Assembly: GCF_004120195.1 (NCBI RefSeq)
Contig: NZ_SCHN01000011.1
Span: 124,001-188,000 of the forward strand
Direction of reading: 5' to 3'
Source of the DNA: Enterovibrio baiacu
GTDB lineage: Bacteria; Pseudomonadota; Gammaproteobacteria; Enterobacterales; Vibrionaceae
DNA: 64,000 bases
Below, in pieces: positions 17,827 to 26,505 of the stretch (its first letter is position 1; the number at the start of each line of letters is the position of its first letter). The notes under the pieces are model-generated. The model did no database searches. It was not told the origin of the DNA and saw only the letters and a program-made list of their open reading frames with translations. The position numbers were made by a program, and so were the translations under genes.

Positions 17827-19542
17827 ATGACTATAGGTAAATATCTGCGTTGGAAAGATGAGCAAGGCAATGTGTTTCGACCTGTTTCTCTTATTGGTAC
17901 GGAATTGCTGAATGACCGCACTTTGAACAAGAGCACGGCATTTACCTATGAAGAGCGCGAAGCCTTTCAGTTGAATGGTCTGCTCCCTCCGCGTGTTCAG
18001 ACGTTTGAAGATCAGTTGAATCGTGTGTATGACGGGTTTAGAAGCGCCTCAACCGACATTGAGAAATACCTTTTCTTGCGTTCACTGCAAGACAGAAACG
18101 AAACCCTTTTCTATGCGTTGCTTTCTCGCCACGTTGAGGAAATGACCCCCATCATTTACACGCCAACCGTGGGTAAAGCGTGCCAAGAATTTAGCCACCG
18201 CTATCAAAAAGCCCGCGGTTTATACGTGACGGCTGACAACGTGAATCAAATGGGCGAAATGGCACGCCAGTTTGCAGGCAAAGACATCAAAATCATCGTG
18301 GTGACAGACAGCCAAGGCATTCTTGGTATTGGCGACCAAGGTGTGGGCGGTATGGGCATTCCGATTGGTAAGCTTTCCCTTTATACGCTCGGTGCGGGTA
18401 TTCACCCAGCACACTGTTTGCCGATTGCATTGGATGTGGGCACAGACAACCAAGATTTGCTCAACGACCCTATGTATCTCGGTGTGCCACGTCGTCGTAT
18501 GCGCGGCGACGAATACAAACGCTTCATCAAGCGCTTTGTAAAACAAGTAACGCGCCATTTCCCGAAAGCCGTGCTGCAATGGGAAGATTTCAGTAAATCG
18601 AACGCGTTCGATAATTTGAGTGATTACGAAGATGTGTTGCCTTCGTTCAACGATGATATTCAAGGCACGGGCTCTGTCGTACTCGCCGGTATTCTTGGTG
18701 CATGCAAAATCAAACAAGAAACTTTGATTGACCAAACGTACGTGGTTTACGGCGCGGGGGCAGGTGGCGTCGGCGTCGCCGACCAAATCTATGCGGGCTT
18801 GTTGAAAGAAGGCTGTGCACACCAAAACGCGAGAGACAAAATCTTTATCCTCGATTCTCAAGGCTTGGTGTTTGATGACCGAGAAGGGTTAGACGAATAC
18901 AAAAAACGCTACGCAAAACCTCGCCATATTGCGGAAGGCTGGGTAACGGAATCAACGGAAAAAGTGTCGCTGACAGAGCTCATCAATAACCATCCTGTGA
19001 CTGTGCTTCTTGGCACGAGTGGCATTGGCGGTGCATTCAAAGCGGAACATGTTCAGAAGATGATGGAATACACGTCGCGTCCGATGATTTTCCCATTGTC
19101 GAACCCGACGGCCAATTGCGAGGCTTTACCTGAAGACATTTACCAATGGAGTGATGGTTGCGCGATTGTCGCAACAGGCAGTCCGTTTGCGAACGTGAGC
19201 TATCAAGGGCGCGAATTCCGCATCGGGCAAGGGAACAACGTGTTCATCTTCCCGGGGGTAGGCCTAGCGTCTATTGTTTCACAAGCAGAGAAAGTCACCT
19301 TGGACATGTTCACCATGGCGTCTTATGCCTTGGCTGACTGTGTGTCTGAAGAGGATTTGGCGGAAGGCTGTGTGTATCCGCGTATTCGCGATTTGAAAGA
19401 CGTGTCGCTGGTGGTGGCGAAAGTGATTTTGGAACACATTCAGGCGACCAACCCAAATAGCTGTTTACGCGGCAAAGACATTGAGCAAGAACTTGCGCTG
19501 CATATGTGGGAGCCCGTTTACTTACCGTATCGCAGGGTTTAG
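17827..19542 (+). CDS. maeA: NAD-dependent malic enzyme (oxaloacetate-decarboxylating)
   Basis: Converts malate to pyruvate and CO2 with reduction of NAD+, feeding pyruvate and acetyl-CoA from TCA intermediates. The protein is 571 residues, the full size of the SfcA/MaeA family. Signatures are TPTVGKACQEFSHRY, ILGIGDQGVGGMGIPIGK, SFNDDIQGTGSVVLAG, the Rossmann GAGAGGVGVADQI, and PLSNPTANCEA. I prefer the ATG at 17827, which has GGAG six bases upstream, over the in-frame ATG at 17815. It is monocistronic and convergent with yccS. NAD rather than NADP preference is inferred from similarity to MaeA and the absence of a MaeB-type phosphotransacetylase domain. Confidence 0.95.
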   Translation: MTIGKYLRWKDEQGNVFRPVSLIGTELLNDRTLNKSTAFTYEEREAFQLNGLLPPRVQTFEDQLNRVYDGFRSASTDIEKYLFLRSLQDRNETLFYALLSRHVEEMTPIIYTPTVGKACQEFSHRYQKARGLYVTADNVNQMGEMARQFAGKDIKIIVVTDSQGILGIGDQGVGGMGIPIGKLSLYTLGAGIHPAHCLPIALDVGTDNQDLLNDPMYLGVPRRRMRGDEYKRFIKRFVKQVTRHFPKAVLQWEDFSKSNAFDNLSDYEDVLPSFNDDIQGTGSVVLAGILGACKIKQETLIDQTYVVYGAGAGGVGVADQIYAGLLKEGCAHQNARDKIFILDSQGLVFDDREGLDEYKKRYAKPRHIAEGWVTESTEKVSLTELINNHPVTVLLGTSGIGGAFKAEHVQKMMEYTSRPMIFPLSNPTANCEALPEDIYQWSDGCAIVATGSPFANVSYQGREFRIGQGNNVFIFPGVGLASIVSQAEKVTLDMFTMASYALADCVSEEDLAEGCVYPRIRDLKDVSLVVAKVILEHIQATNPNSCLRGKDIEQELALHMWEPVYLPYRRV

Positions 19543-19590
19543 CGAGGAGAGGTGTTGATTTTTACGCCCTAAATCACTGAAAAGTAAAAA

Positions 19591-19631
19591 GCGACTGATT
19601 CCCGCCAAAGCATGAGGTGGGAATCAGTCGC
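19591..19631. terminator. Terminator hairpin between maeA and yccS
   Basis: A perfect 13-bp stem, GCGACTGATTCCC with GGGAATCAGTCGC, around a 15-base loop. Five A precede it on the plus strand, giving TTTTT on the minus strand, so it best fits termination of yccS; on the plus strand it is followed by AAACGTTTTT and may act weakly on maeA. Confidence 0.75.
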
Positions 19632-19648
19632 AAACGTTTTTCTTGTCT

Positions 19649-21820
19649 TTACGCTTTCGAATGCTGCAGCGCTTTCTCCGCCAGCTTGTCTGTCAGCATA
19701 CGCATCTCAGGCAAAATACGATGGATAAGGTGGAGCTGCTGCAACACCATACGCGCTGAACTGCTTTCTTCCTCGCGCCATTTACCTAAATGCTTGCCAA
19801 GCTCATCGTCATAGCAAGACTGTACGTCACTTTCTTTAGAAAGCTTTGCCACCAAACAATCCAGTTCTTTGTGTATACCTCTGTGCGCTTTCGACACCAG
19901 TTCATGAATGCTGTCATCATCCATTTGCATGCGGTGTGCACCAAGCGCCGAGATGTAACTCAACATCGCGTGGTTCAAACACAGGAAGCGGAAACTCTCG
20001 TCCGTTGCGGCTTGATATCTACCAGGTTCAGCCAACATGTTACTGATGGCCGTCGTGAGTTGCGCATCGTTATTGTGCGCTTCACGGCGCGCGACGCGAT
20101 ACGCCATGGTGTCGCGTTTTCCGATGCGGTACTGACCGATGATTTGCGCGAGATAATCGCGGTTCGCGGCCACGGCATCTTGCATGATCCCGCGTAGGCG
20201 GTGAGCTTGCCAATCCGGCAACACAAAACGTACAGCGAGAACCGACAGCAAACAGCCAATTAAAGTATCGCCTAAACGCGGCAACATGACGGCATACCCT
20301 TCACCCAATTGGTTGAAACACATGAGCACCAACAAGGTGATGAAGGTGGTTGCGGCGGCATAGTGGGTGGTTCGAAAGGCGAAGAACAACACGCCAAACA
20401 ATACCATTAACACCAACTGCCCCGTCGGATCGGGGAAAAGCGTCAGCAGAGGCAGACCAATCAGCAAGCCGATCAAGGTACCAGAAACACGTTCTGTCAG
20501 TTTGCTGCGCGTTGCGGAGTAATTGGCTTGGCAGACAAACAAGATGGTGAGCAAAATCCAATAGCCGCGTGTTAGGTCAAGCGCTTGAATGATGCCGTAA
20601 CCGACAGCCAACGAGAGGCTGAGACGCACAGCATGGCGGAACAACAGCGATTTCGGCGTCATCTGCGCCCAAATGCGCGAGATCTTGTCACGCAAGCTGT
20701 GTGCGTCTGGGTCGGCAATCTCTTTGTCTTCGTCAGTTTGTGTGGCATCTGGGTTGCTGATGTTCGCTAATTGGCGCTCAACCGTCGCGAGGTTACGGAA
20801 CAGGTAATCAAGCTGGCTTAACAGCGCATTCCATTCTGGGTTGTTCTGTTCTTTCACATAGATCAGCGATTCGTTTAGCTCATCCAATGCTTTGATGCTC
20901 TCTTCCCCATGACGATAAGGGCGAGAAAGGGTTAAGCAATGGGACACTTCCAAACAGGCTTTGGCTTGAAGGCGCAGTAAGCGCTGCAGGCGGAAAAGGA
21001 TATCGCTGTGGAAGAACACGGTCGCGAGATCTTGATAGCGATAGTGCGATGAGTTTGCGCGTTCGTGAATGTCTTGCGCCAGAATATAAATCTTCAATAG
21101 CTGACGACTGCTGTCGTTCAAGCGCCCGCGTCGAACACGGTTCAGCAACGAGGTCTTTGCCGCATTGAGTGCGTTCACCACATGGCGGTTCTGGTCGGCA
21201 TCGGTTAAGCGTAACGTTTGAGGATTCACATCTCGACCTGGGTGAAACATGTCAGATTTCTGGTCGAGGTATTTCCCAAGGGTTTTGAACAAGGCTGCGA
21301 GGCTTTGTTGTACTGGTTGCATCGGCCATAGCATGAGCCACACCAGCGAAATCACGCCATACCAAGCTGCCCCAGCCAACAACATGGCAGGTTGGAACCA
21401 CAAGTTCACGGATTCGTGCGCACCAAGCATGGTGTAAACCGCCGTGAGCAAGGAAGCAAAGGCGATGCTGGCGTAACGCGGACCTATCGCCCCAAGCATG
21501 GTAAATCCAAACGTGGACGAGATTAAGCCAATCGTGAACAACAAGGGATAATCGAAGAGAAGTTCAATCGAGAACGTTGCGATGGCAAAACACACCAGCG
21601 TGGTGATCAGCGCGGAGAATCGGCCTGCAAGGTTATCGTCCGTTTCAGCCAGTGCAGAAGCGATGATACCCAGCACCAGAGGCGTAATGGCTTCAGTTGC
21701 GCCAAACCACCAACATGGCAGTGCAACGCCAACAAGCGCAATGAACACTCGCACACTGTAATTGATGCGACTGTTTGCCCAGTATTCTCGAAGAGTTAAA
21801 GAGGATCGTTTAGAAATCAT
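19649..21820 (-). CDS. yccS: YccS-family inner-membrane protein (FUSC/aromatic-acid exporter-like)
   Basis: Large membrane protein of 723 residues with two hydrophobic blocks, at about residues 22-170 and 385-530, each with several membrane segments and each followed by a cytoplasmic helical part. This is the layout of YccS/YhfK and of AaeB-type exporters. Motifs shared with E. coli YccS include VRVFIALVG, ETDDNLAGR, FGFTMLGAIGPRYASIAF and AQDIHERANSSHYRYQ. The function is not established; it is a putative efflux protein. Two starts are possible, 21877 and 21820; I prefer 21820, where similarity begins, though neither has a strong ribosome-binding site. It is monocistronic and divergent from helD. 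Confidence 0.88.
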   Translation of the reverse strand: MISKRSSLTLREYWANSRINYSVRVFIALVGVALPCWWFGATEAITPLVLGIIASALAETDDNLAGRFSALITTLVCFAIATFSIELLFDYPLLFTIGLISSTFGFTMLGAIGPRYASIAFASLLTAVYTMLGAHESVNLWFQPAMLLAGAAWYGVISLVWLMLWPMQPVQQSLAALFKTLGKYLDQKSDMFHPGRDVNPQTLRLTDADQNRHVVNALNAAKTSLLNRVRRGRLNDSSRQLLKIYILAQDIHERANSSHYRYQDLATVFFHSDILFRLQRLLRLQAKACLEVSHCLTLSRPYRHGEESIKALDELNESLIYVKEQNNPEWNALLSQLDYLFRNLATVERQLANISNPDATQTDEDKEIADPDAHSLRDKISRIWAQMTPKSLLFRHAVRLSLSLAVGYGIIQALDLTRGYWILLTILFVCQANYSATRSKLTERVSGTLIGLLIGLPLLTLFPDPTGQLVLMVLFGVLFFAFRTTHYAAATTFITLLVLMCFNQLGEGYAVMLPRLGDTLIGCLLSVLAVRFVLPDWQAHRLRGIMQDAVAANRDYLAQIIGQYRIGKRDTMAYRVARREAHNNDAQLTTAISNMLAEPGRYQAATDESFRFLCLNHAMLSYISALGAHRMQMDDDSIHELVSKAHRGIHKELDCLVAKLSKESDVQSCYDDELGKHLGKWREEESSSARMVLQQLHLIHRILPEMRMLTDKLAEKALQHSKA

Positions 21821-22065
21821 ACGAACAGAGATAGGCCTCGAATTCAGGTAAGATAACAGATTAGGAAGTGCATCCAAGTGGTGAGATCAAAAAGGGCCGG
21901 CATTTTCAGTCCCATTCCTGCACATCGCGCGCTTTTGCTGACAATTCATACAAGTATCGTTGTGTCAGTGGGTTTTCTGTAAAGGATATCGATGAGTTGG
22001 TGCCCATTCCTTGGTATTCTGAGTCACTATAGAAAACAACGAAATAAAGCGATAGACGCACTCTG

Positions 22066-24222
22066 ATGAAATTATCCGCAAGCCGATTGGCGCAATGGTT
22101 TGTGCAAGGCGATCACTACAGCATCCGTTTGGATGAATCCCGCCTTGTGTTCGAATCTAAACACATCACTGAAACCGTGCCTTTTTCTATTTGGGATGGT
22201 CAGTGCCGCATTTCCCGTGGCTTATGGTGGGGGAAATTGACGGTGATTGTGTCGCCGGCGGATCGTCCTGCGCAAACCCTCACTGTGTATGGATTGCCAT
22301 GGCGTGAACTGCAAGCGTTCGCAGAGCAACTTACCGGAGAATACCAAGTCTGGTTGGCGGGCCAGCAGAAGCGCTTTATGTTAGTGGAGCACGAGTTATT
22401 TGCGCTTCGCGATATCTTGGCCGATCACCATGGGTTTCTACGTGATGCTGATTTAACCGCATGGCGCGAAAAGGCTGACGCAGTGTTTGAAGCCCATACC
22501 TTGCACCCTCAAGTGTTTTCCATTGCCAATCCAGCGCTTTATCAAGCGGTGTATGGTTGGATTCAAAATGGCGATGCCATGCGCGAGGCAAGAAACCAGC
22601 GCTGGCAAGATAACGAGCGCGAACGTTGGTCTGCTTGGTTTGATGAGGCAGAGTCTTCCCCTTTGAATGCATCGCAGCGCGACGCTGTGTTAATGGATGA
22701 TAACCATAACTTATTACTCGCCGGGGCAGGTTCAGGCAAAACCAGCGTGTTGATGGCGCGAACGCGTTACCTTGTCACGGGTGAGCAGACCACACCTGAG
22801 CGCATTTTGATGTTGGCGTTCGGTAAGAAAGCCAGCGAGGAGATGAAGGCGCGATTGCAAGCACACCAACTGAACGCGGTAAATGTTTCAACCTTCCACA
22901 GCTTTGCCACGAAAATCATCAAAGATGCGACAGGGCAAGCCCCCGTGATGGCAGATATTGCAACAGATGAAGAGAGCAAGTTGAGTTGGATGACCGTTTG
23001 GCTGGCGAAAAACTTGGCCAACCCAACGGTAGAGAAACGCTGGCAGAAACACTTAACGCAATGGAAAGTGTCGGGTTTGAGCGCAGACCGTCCTCTGGTT
23101 GAACAAGCCCATGAACCTAAACTGCACAAATGGTTGTGGCGACAGTTAGATTTGCTTCAGCAACAAACTTTGTCCCAAACGGCGATAAAACAACGTATTC
23201 AAGCATTGTTACCTGACACCTCAGAAAACGATGACGAATCGATGCTGACGCCGGAAGATGCAAAGAAAAAAGACATTGTCACCAAAGCCATGAGTGAATT
23301 GGCGTTGGTATGGCCTTTAGTACGGGATTATCGCCAACACCTGTCGCAGAGCAAGACGCTCGATTTCAACGGGTTGATCATCGAAGCCACAAAAATCCTT
23401 TCCAAGAAGAATGCCACGCTCGCGTCGCACTATGACCACGTGATGGTGGATGAATATCAGGATATTTCGCCATCGCGCTTGGCACTGCTTGAAGCCGTAT
23501 GCGGTGGCAAACGTGACCGTGCGCCATCACTGTTTGCGGTGGGGGATGATTGGCAAGCGATATACCGCTTTGCAGGTTCAGACGTGAGTTTAACCACGGA
23601 TTTCCTCACCCGTTTTCCGAAAGGCAACATTCGCTACCTGGATACCACTTATCGTTTTAACGCCATGTTGGGTGATGTTGCGAACCGTTTTATTCAAGTG
23701 AACCCATCCCAGCTTTCAAAACCGCTGAATAGTCATCGACAGCAGAAGAAAAAAGCCGTCACCTTGCTTCCCACGGAGAGCATCGCTGCAACCTTAGAAA
23801 AACTCGCGTCTTCTCAAGGCGACAAATCGGCAAGCGTGCTTATCATTGGACGCAACAATGCCAATAAGCCTGCGGATTTAAGTCAGTGGCAATCATCCTA
23901 TTCCTCGTTAGATATTCATTATGTTACTGCCCATGCCAGTAAGGGGTTAGAAGCGGATTACACCTTCATCGTGGATATGAATGAAAACGTCTTCCCAGCG
24001 AGATCTTATGCGGAGGGCTTGGAAGGGGCATTGCTGCACATGGAAGAAGGGGTAGAGCATGCGGAAGAGCGCCGATTGTTCTATGTCGCGCTGACCCGTG
24101 CCAAACACCAATGTTGGGTGTGCTGCGAGCCTGATTCAGCTTCTGTGTTCGTGAAAGAGTTGTGGCAAGGTGATTACCCTGTGGCGTCATCCATTGCGAA
24201 AAAACAGCTTATAGCGAGCTAA
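22066..24222 (+). CDS. helD: DNA helicase IV
   Basis: ATP-dependent 3'-5' superfamily 1 helicase of the UvrD/Rep group, 718 residues (E. coli HelD 684), involved in recombination and repair. The HelD-specific N-terminal domain (SIWDGQCRISRGLWWGKL) precedes the motor. Helicase motifs appear in order: Walker A LAGAGSGKTSVL, Ia FGKKASEEM, II MVDEYQDIS, III FAVGDDWQAIYRF, IV DTTYRFN, V TAHASKGLEADY and VI FYVALTRAK. It is not the RNA-polymerase-associated Firmicutes HelD. The stop TAA overlaps the stop of the convergent downstream gene. It appears complete and probably active. Confidence 0.95.
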   Translation: MKLSASRLAQWFVQGDHYSIRLDESRLVFESKHITETVPFSIWDGQCRISRGLWWGKLTVIVSPADRPAQTLTVYGLPWRELQAFAEQLTGEYQVWLAGQQKRFMLVEHELFALRDILADHHGFLRDADLTAWREKADAVFEAHTLHPQVFSIANPALYQAVYGWIQNGDAMREARNQRWQDNERERWSAWFDEAESSPLNASQRDAVLMDDNHNLLLAGAGSGKTSVLMARTRYLVTGEQTTPERILMLAFGKKASEEMKARLQAHQLNAVNVSTFHSFATKIIKDATGQAPVMADIATDEESKLSWMTVWLAKNLANPTVEKRWQKHLTQWKVSGLSADRPLVEQAHEPKLHKWLWRQLDLLQQQTLSQTAIKQRIQALLPDTSENDDESMLTPEDAKKKDIVTKAMSELALVWPLVRDYRQHLSQSKTLDFNGLIIEATKILSKKNATLASHYDHVMVDEYQDISPSRLALLEAVCGGKRDRAPSLFAVGDDWQAIYRFAGSDVSLTTDFLTRFPKGNIRYLDTTYRFNAMLGDVANRFIQVNPSQLSKPLNSHRQQKKKAVTLLPTESIAATLEKLASSQGDKSASVLIIGRNNANKPADLSQWQSSYSSLDIHYVTAHASKGLEADYTFIVDMNENVFPARSYAEGLEGALLHMEEGVEHAEERRLFYVALTRAKHQCWVCCEPDSASVFVKELWQGDYPVASSIAKKQLIAS

Positions 24223-24758
24223 CTGTTGGCGTTGTTTGCTTGAACACCGCAGCGCAACATGGTGGATTCTTGCGCGCCATCAGTGACCATAAGATGGAAT
24301 AGAAAGGCTAAGGAATCATCGACGATTTTTTGTTTAGGGTGATTGAGGGCATTGCCCATGAGGCTGCCAAATGTCTTGAAGGAATGCACAGAGCTTTGCC
24401 CTGATACCGCAACGCCCAGTGTGGCGCAAATGGCTAAATTGTCGATGATTGAAGAGCGCATGGTTTCTTCGTCATCGTCAATCACAGCGAGGAGAGCAAA
24501 GGTATCTTTGTTGTTAACCCAAATCTCTCCGTTATCGATCACCAGTTTTTCTCCCTTCTGCATAGGCTGCCATTCGTTTTGGTAGCCGAGCATTTCTAAG
24601 TTTGCCTTGGTTTCATTCGTGTTTGGGTAGCGCTGTGCATGGACAGAGCCTCCCCAAAATAGGGTAAGTGAGACAACGAGAGAGAGCAGAGAAAGCTTCC
24701 TGATTCGATTCAATAGGAGGTACGCCTGATTGAGTTGCATATGATTAAGTGTAGTCAT
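24219..24758 (-). CDS. Unrecognised exported protein
   Basis: I do not recognise this 179-residue protein. It has a basic N-terminal arm and a hydrophobic core (LSLLSLVVSLTLFWGGSVHA) that look like a signal peptide cleaved near residue 41. The mature part contains a short beta-rich segment (KLVIDNGEIWVNNKDTFALLAVIDDDEET) and then helical, Ser/Thr-containing sequence with two cysteines, which could form a disulfide. The start could be the ATG at 24758 or at 24740; neither has a clear ribosome-binding site. Its last codon overlaps the end of helD on the opposite strand. It is probably periplasmic. Confidence 0.6.
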   Translation of the reverse strand: MTTLNHMQLNQAYLLLNRIRKLSLLSLVVSLTLFWGGSVHAQRYPNTNETKANLEMLGYQNEWQPMQKGEKLVIDNGEIWVNNKDTFALLAVIDDDEETMRSSIIDNLAICATLGVAVSGQSSVHSFKTFGSLMGNALNHPKQKIVDDSLAFLFHLMVTDGAQESTMLRCGVQANNANS

Positions 24759-25146
24759 TGATGCTTATGTCGGGAATGGCGAACAGGGTGTTGCATGAAA
24801 TGTTAAGAAGAAAAATAAGCGCTCCTTGCATGCCTGAAATGTATGAAAAGTGAATCAAGCGCACAAATTTCGATAAAGAGAATGCTGTGCGGTTTTGCGT
24901 GAAAGATCTTATTTTAAAAGGCGATTTCACATCAGGAAGCGCTAATGTTTCTCGTCATATCACATTGAATTACTGTGATCTTTTGCCTATAAATAATGAA
25001 AGGCGTTTAGGGTGCGATGAATTCTTCATTAGTGATGGGTAAATTTGTGTGTAAAACGCACTGACAGAACCGCAATGAATGACGGATAAAACGCACAGGC
25101 AGTGAAAGCAACCCCTATTTTTGGTCGTGGATCCGGCGAGGTATAA
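24759..25146. other. Intergenic region before the PilZ gene
   Basis: 388 bp, AT-rich at its centre. It holds a candidate promoter at 24965-24993 and the GAGG ribosome-binding site of the PilZ gene. Short open frames on the minus strand here lack ribosome-binding sites and are not credible genes. Confidence 0.5.
24965..24993 (+). promoter_or_regulatory. Candidate sigma70 promoter for the PilZ gene
   Basis: TTGAAT and TATAAA with an exact 17-base spacer, about 150 bp upstream of the PilZ start. This is the best -35/-10 match in the gap. A long 5' leader would result. Confidence 0.45.
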
Positions 25147-25899
25147 ATGAGTACGAATTCGACACCTGCGAAAAAGCCGCCGGCAAAAACCAGAGAAAAA
25201 GTGGTCATGGGCTTACAAGCCATGGACTTCATTCAACATGGTACGGAAGCCTCGTTAGAAATAGTGACCCCTTTGGGTCAACGATTGAACTTCAAATCCA
25301 ACTTCATTGGTTTCGATGATCAACAACATATCTTCTTTACCATGCCGAAACTCTCTAAAGGTGATTACGAAATGTTTTTCACCGAAGGGTTTAATGTCGA
25401 TATTGAAGGTGTATCAGAACACGGTGAAGGGGCATTAGTGCGCTTTCGCACCCGCATAGAGCATGTGATTTATCGTCCTGTCTCTTTGATTGTTTTTCCT
25501 GTTCCTCAGCAAGCAAAACTGGTGCTGCTAAGAAACGAAATCCGTTACGAGCTGCGCCTTCCTGGCGATATTCAACTGTCTAATCGCAAGCTTCGTGTCA
25601 TTTTAACGGATGTGTCTTCTGGCGGGTGTGGCTTTGCTTACGATGCGATCTCTCCTGAGTTTGATGTTGACCAAAAGATCGTTCTTGAAGTCATCAACAG
25701 CACCACACAGGACACTTACGCGTTAAGTGGGGCAGTGAAGAACGGACGCACTAAGCGTGGTAAGCAAACATATGGCATGGTTTTCGATGAGCCAGGCAAG
25801 GCAAACTGCCGTCGCTTGCTTTCAACGTTGATTTACGACGGCACGAAATACGTGTTTAAAAATCCGAAGAAAGACCAAGCCATGGGTGGAAAAACGTAA
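25147..25899 (+). CDS. PilZ-domain c-di-GMP receptor
   Basis: Soluble 250-residue protein with a YcgR-type layout: an N-terminal PilZN-like beta-barrel (about residues 20-115) and a C-terminal PilZ domain. The c-di-GMP-binding signature is intact: RNEIR (RxxxR) at about residues 129-133 and DVSSGG (DxSxxG) at about 157-162. Binding c-di-GMP would change its interaction with a target; in relatives this affects flagellar speed or surface properties, but no flagellar gene is nearby. The lysine/proline-rich first 17 residues are probably disordered. The start ATG has GAGG seven bases upstream. It is convergent with the BLUF gene. Confidence 0.9.
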   Translation: MSTNSTPAKKPPAKTREKVVMGLQAMDFIQHGTEASLEIVTPLGQRLNFKSNFIGFDDQQHIFFTMPKLSKGDYEMFFTEGFNVDIEGVSEHGEGALVRFRTRIEHVIYRPVSLIVFPVPQQAKLVLLRNEIRYELRLPGDIQLSNRKLRVILTDVSSGGCGFAYDAISPEFDVDQKIVLEVINSTTQDTYALSGAVKNGRTKRGKQTYGMVFDEPGKANCRRLLSTLIYDGTKYVFKNPKKDQAMGGKT

Positions 25900-25933
25900 C
25901 CATGTTATGGGTTTTTCGCTGATGCAGCGTCAT

Positions 25934-25966
25934 CAAAAAAGCACCGAAGAATCGGTGCTTTTTTAT
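25934..25966. terminator. Bidirectional terminator between PilZ and BLUF genes
   Basis: AAAAAAGCACCGA and TCGGTGCTTTTTT form a strong stem around a 4-base AGAA loop, with A- and T-runs on either side. Confidence 0.88.
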
Positions 25967-25983
25967 TGCCGGTCCTGTTGGTT

Positions 25984-26394
25984 TTACTCTCTGAAAACAA
26001 GCAGTAAATTGAGTGCATCGCCTGGGTTAATTTCAGTGGATGGGTCATCATCGAAAAAACGGTTAAAACCATTGAGACGAGGATCGTTGTCGCTAAGTTT
26101 GTGAAAGCCCATGCTCCAGTCTTCAAACTGACGCTCAACCAAGGGTTTTCGCATCATCTCTACGATGCCATAGTGGCGATGATCGCTACATATTTTCTCA
26201 AACAGAGACGAGACGATGTGCTCGTCACCTTCGATGGCTTGAATAAAGTCGCCATCTTTGTAGAGCAACATACCCGTGATGCCAAGCGCTTCGTTGTTGC
26301 TACGAATGTCGCCAAGCATGGCGTTAAGTTCGGATTCGGTAAAAGGGCGTTCTGCACTGCTGATATAAACAATTTGCTGTAGGTTGTTGCTCAT
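25984..26394 (-). CDS. Short BLUF-domain blue-light photoreceptor
   Basis: A 136-residue flavin-binding sensor made of a single BLUF domain plus a C-terminal helix pair. The light-switch residues are present: Tyr10 (QQIVYISSA), Asn33/34 (RSNNEALGITGMLLY), Gln52 (DFIQAIEG) and the Trp/Met pair in EDWSMGF. Short BLUF proteins signal by protein-protein contact, often toward c-di-GMP or transcription control; no output domain is attached and the partner is unknown. The ATG at 26394 has GGAG seven bases upstream and is better than the TTG at 26406. Neighbours are a PilZ receptor and a FAN1-like nuclease. Confidence 0.93.
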   Translation of the reverse strand: MSNNLQQIVYISSAERPFTESELNAMLGDIRSNNEALGITGMLLYKDGDFIQAIEGDEHIVSSLFEKICSDHRHYGIVEMMRKPLVERQFEDWSMGFHKLSDNDPRLNGFNRFFDDDPSTEINPGDALNLLLVFRE

Positions 26395-26505
26395 TGTTTG
26401 CTCCAAGATTTCTTCCCAAGCAACCTCTTAACGCGGGTTCGACGAGAACGTGTTTGTCAGCGGCGACATGCTGCTGATATGTCCTCACTAAAGTATGTTT
26501 CAAAT

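Noticed and set aside
18220-18861. 213-residue minus-strand frame opposite maeA
   Set aside because: Fully inside the clear malic enzyme coding region in an antisense frame.
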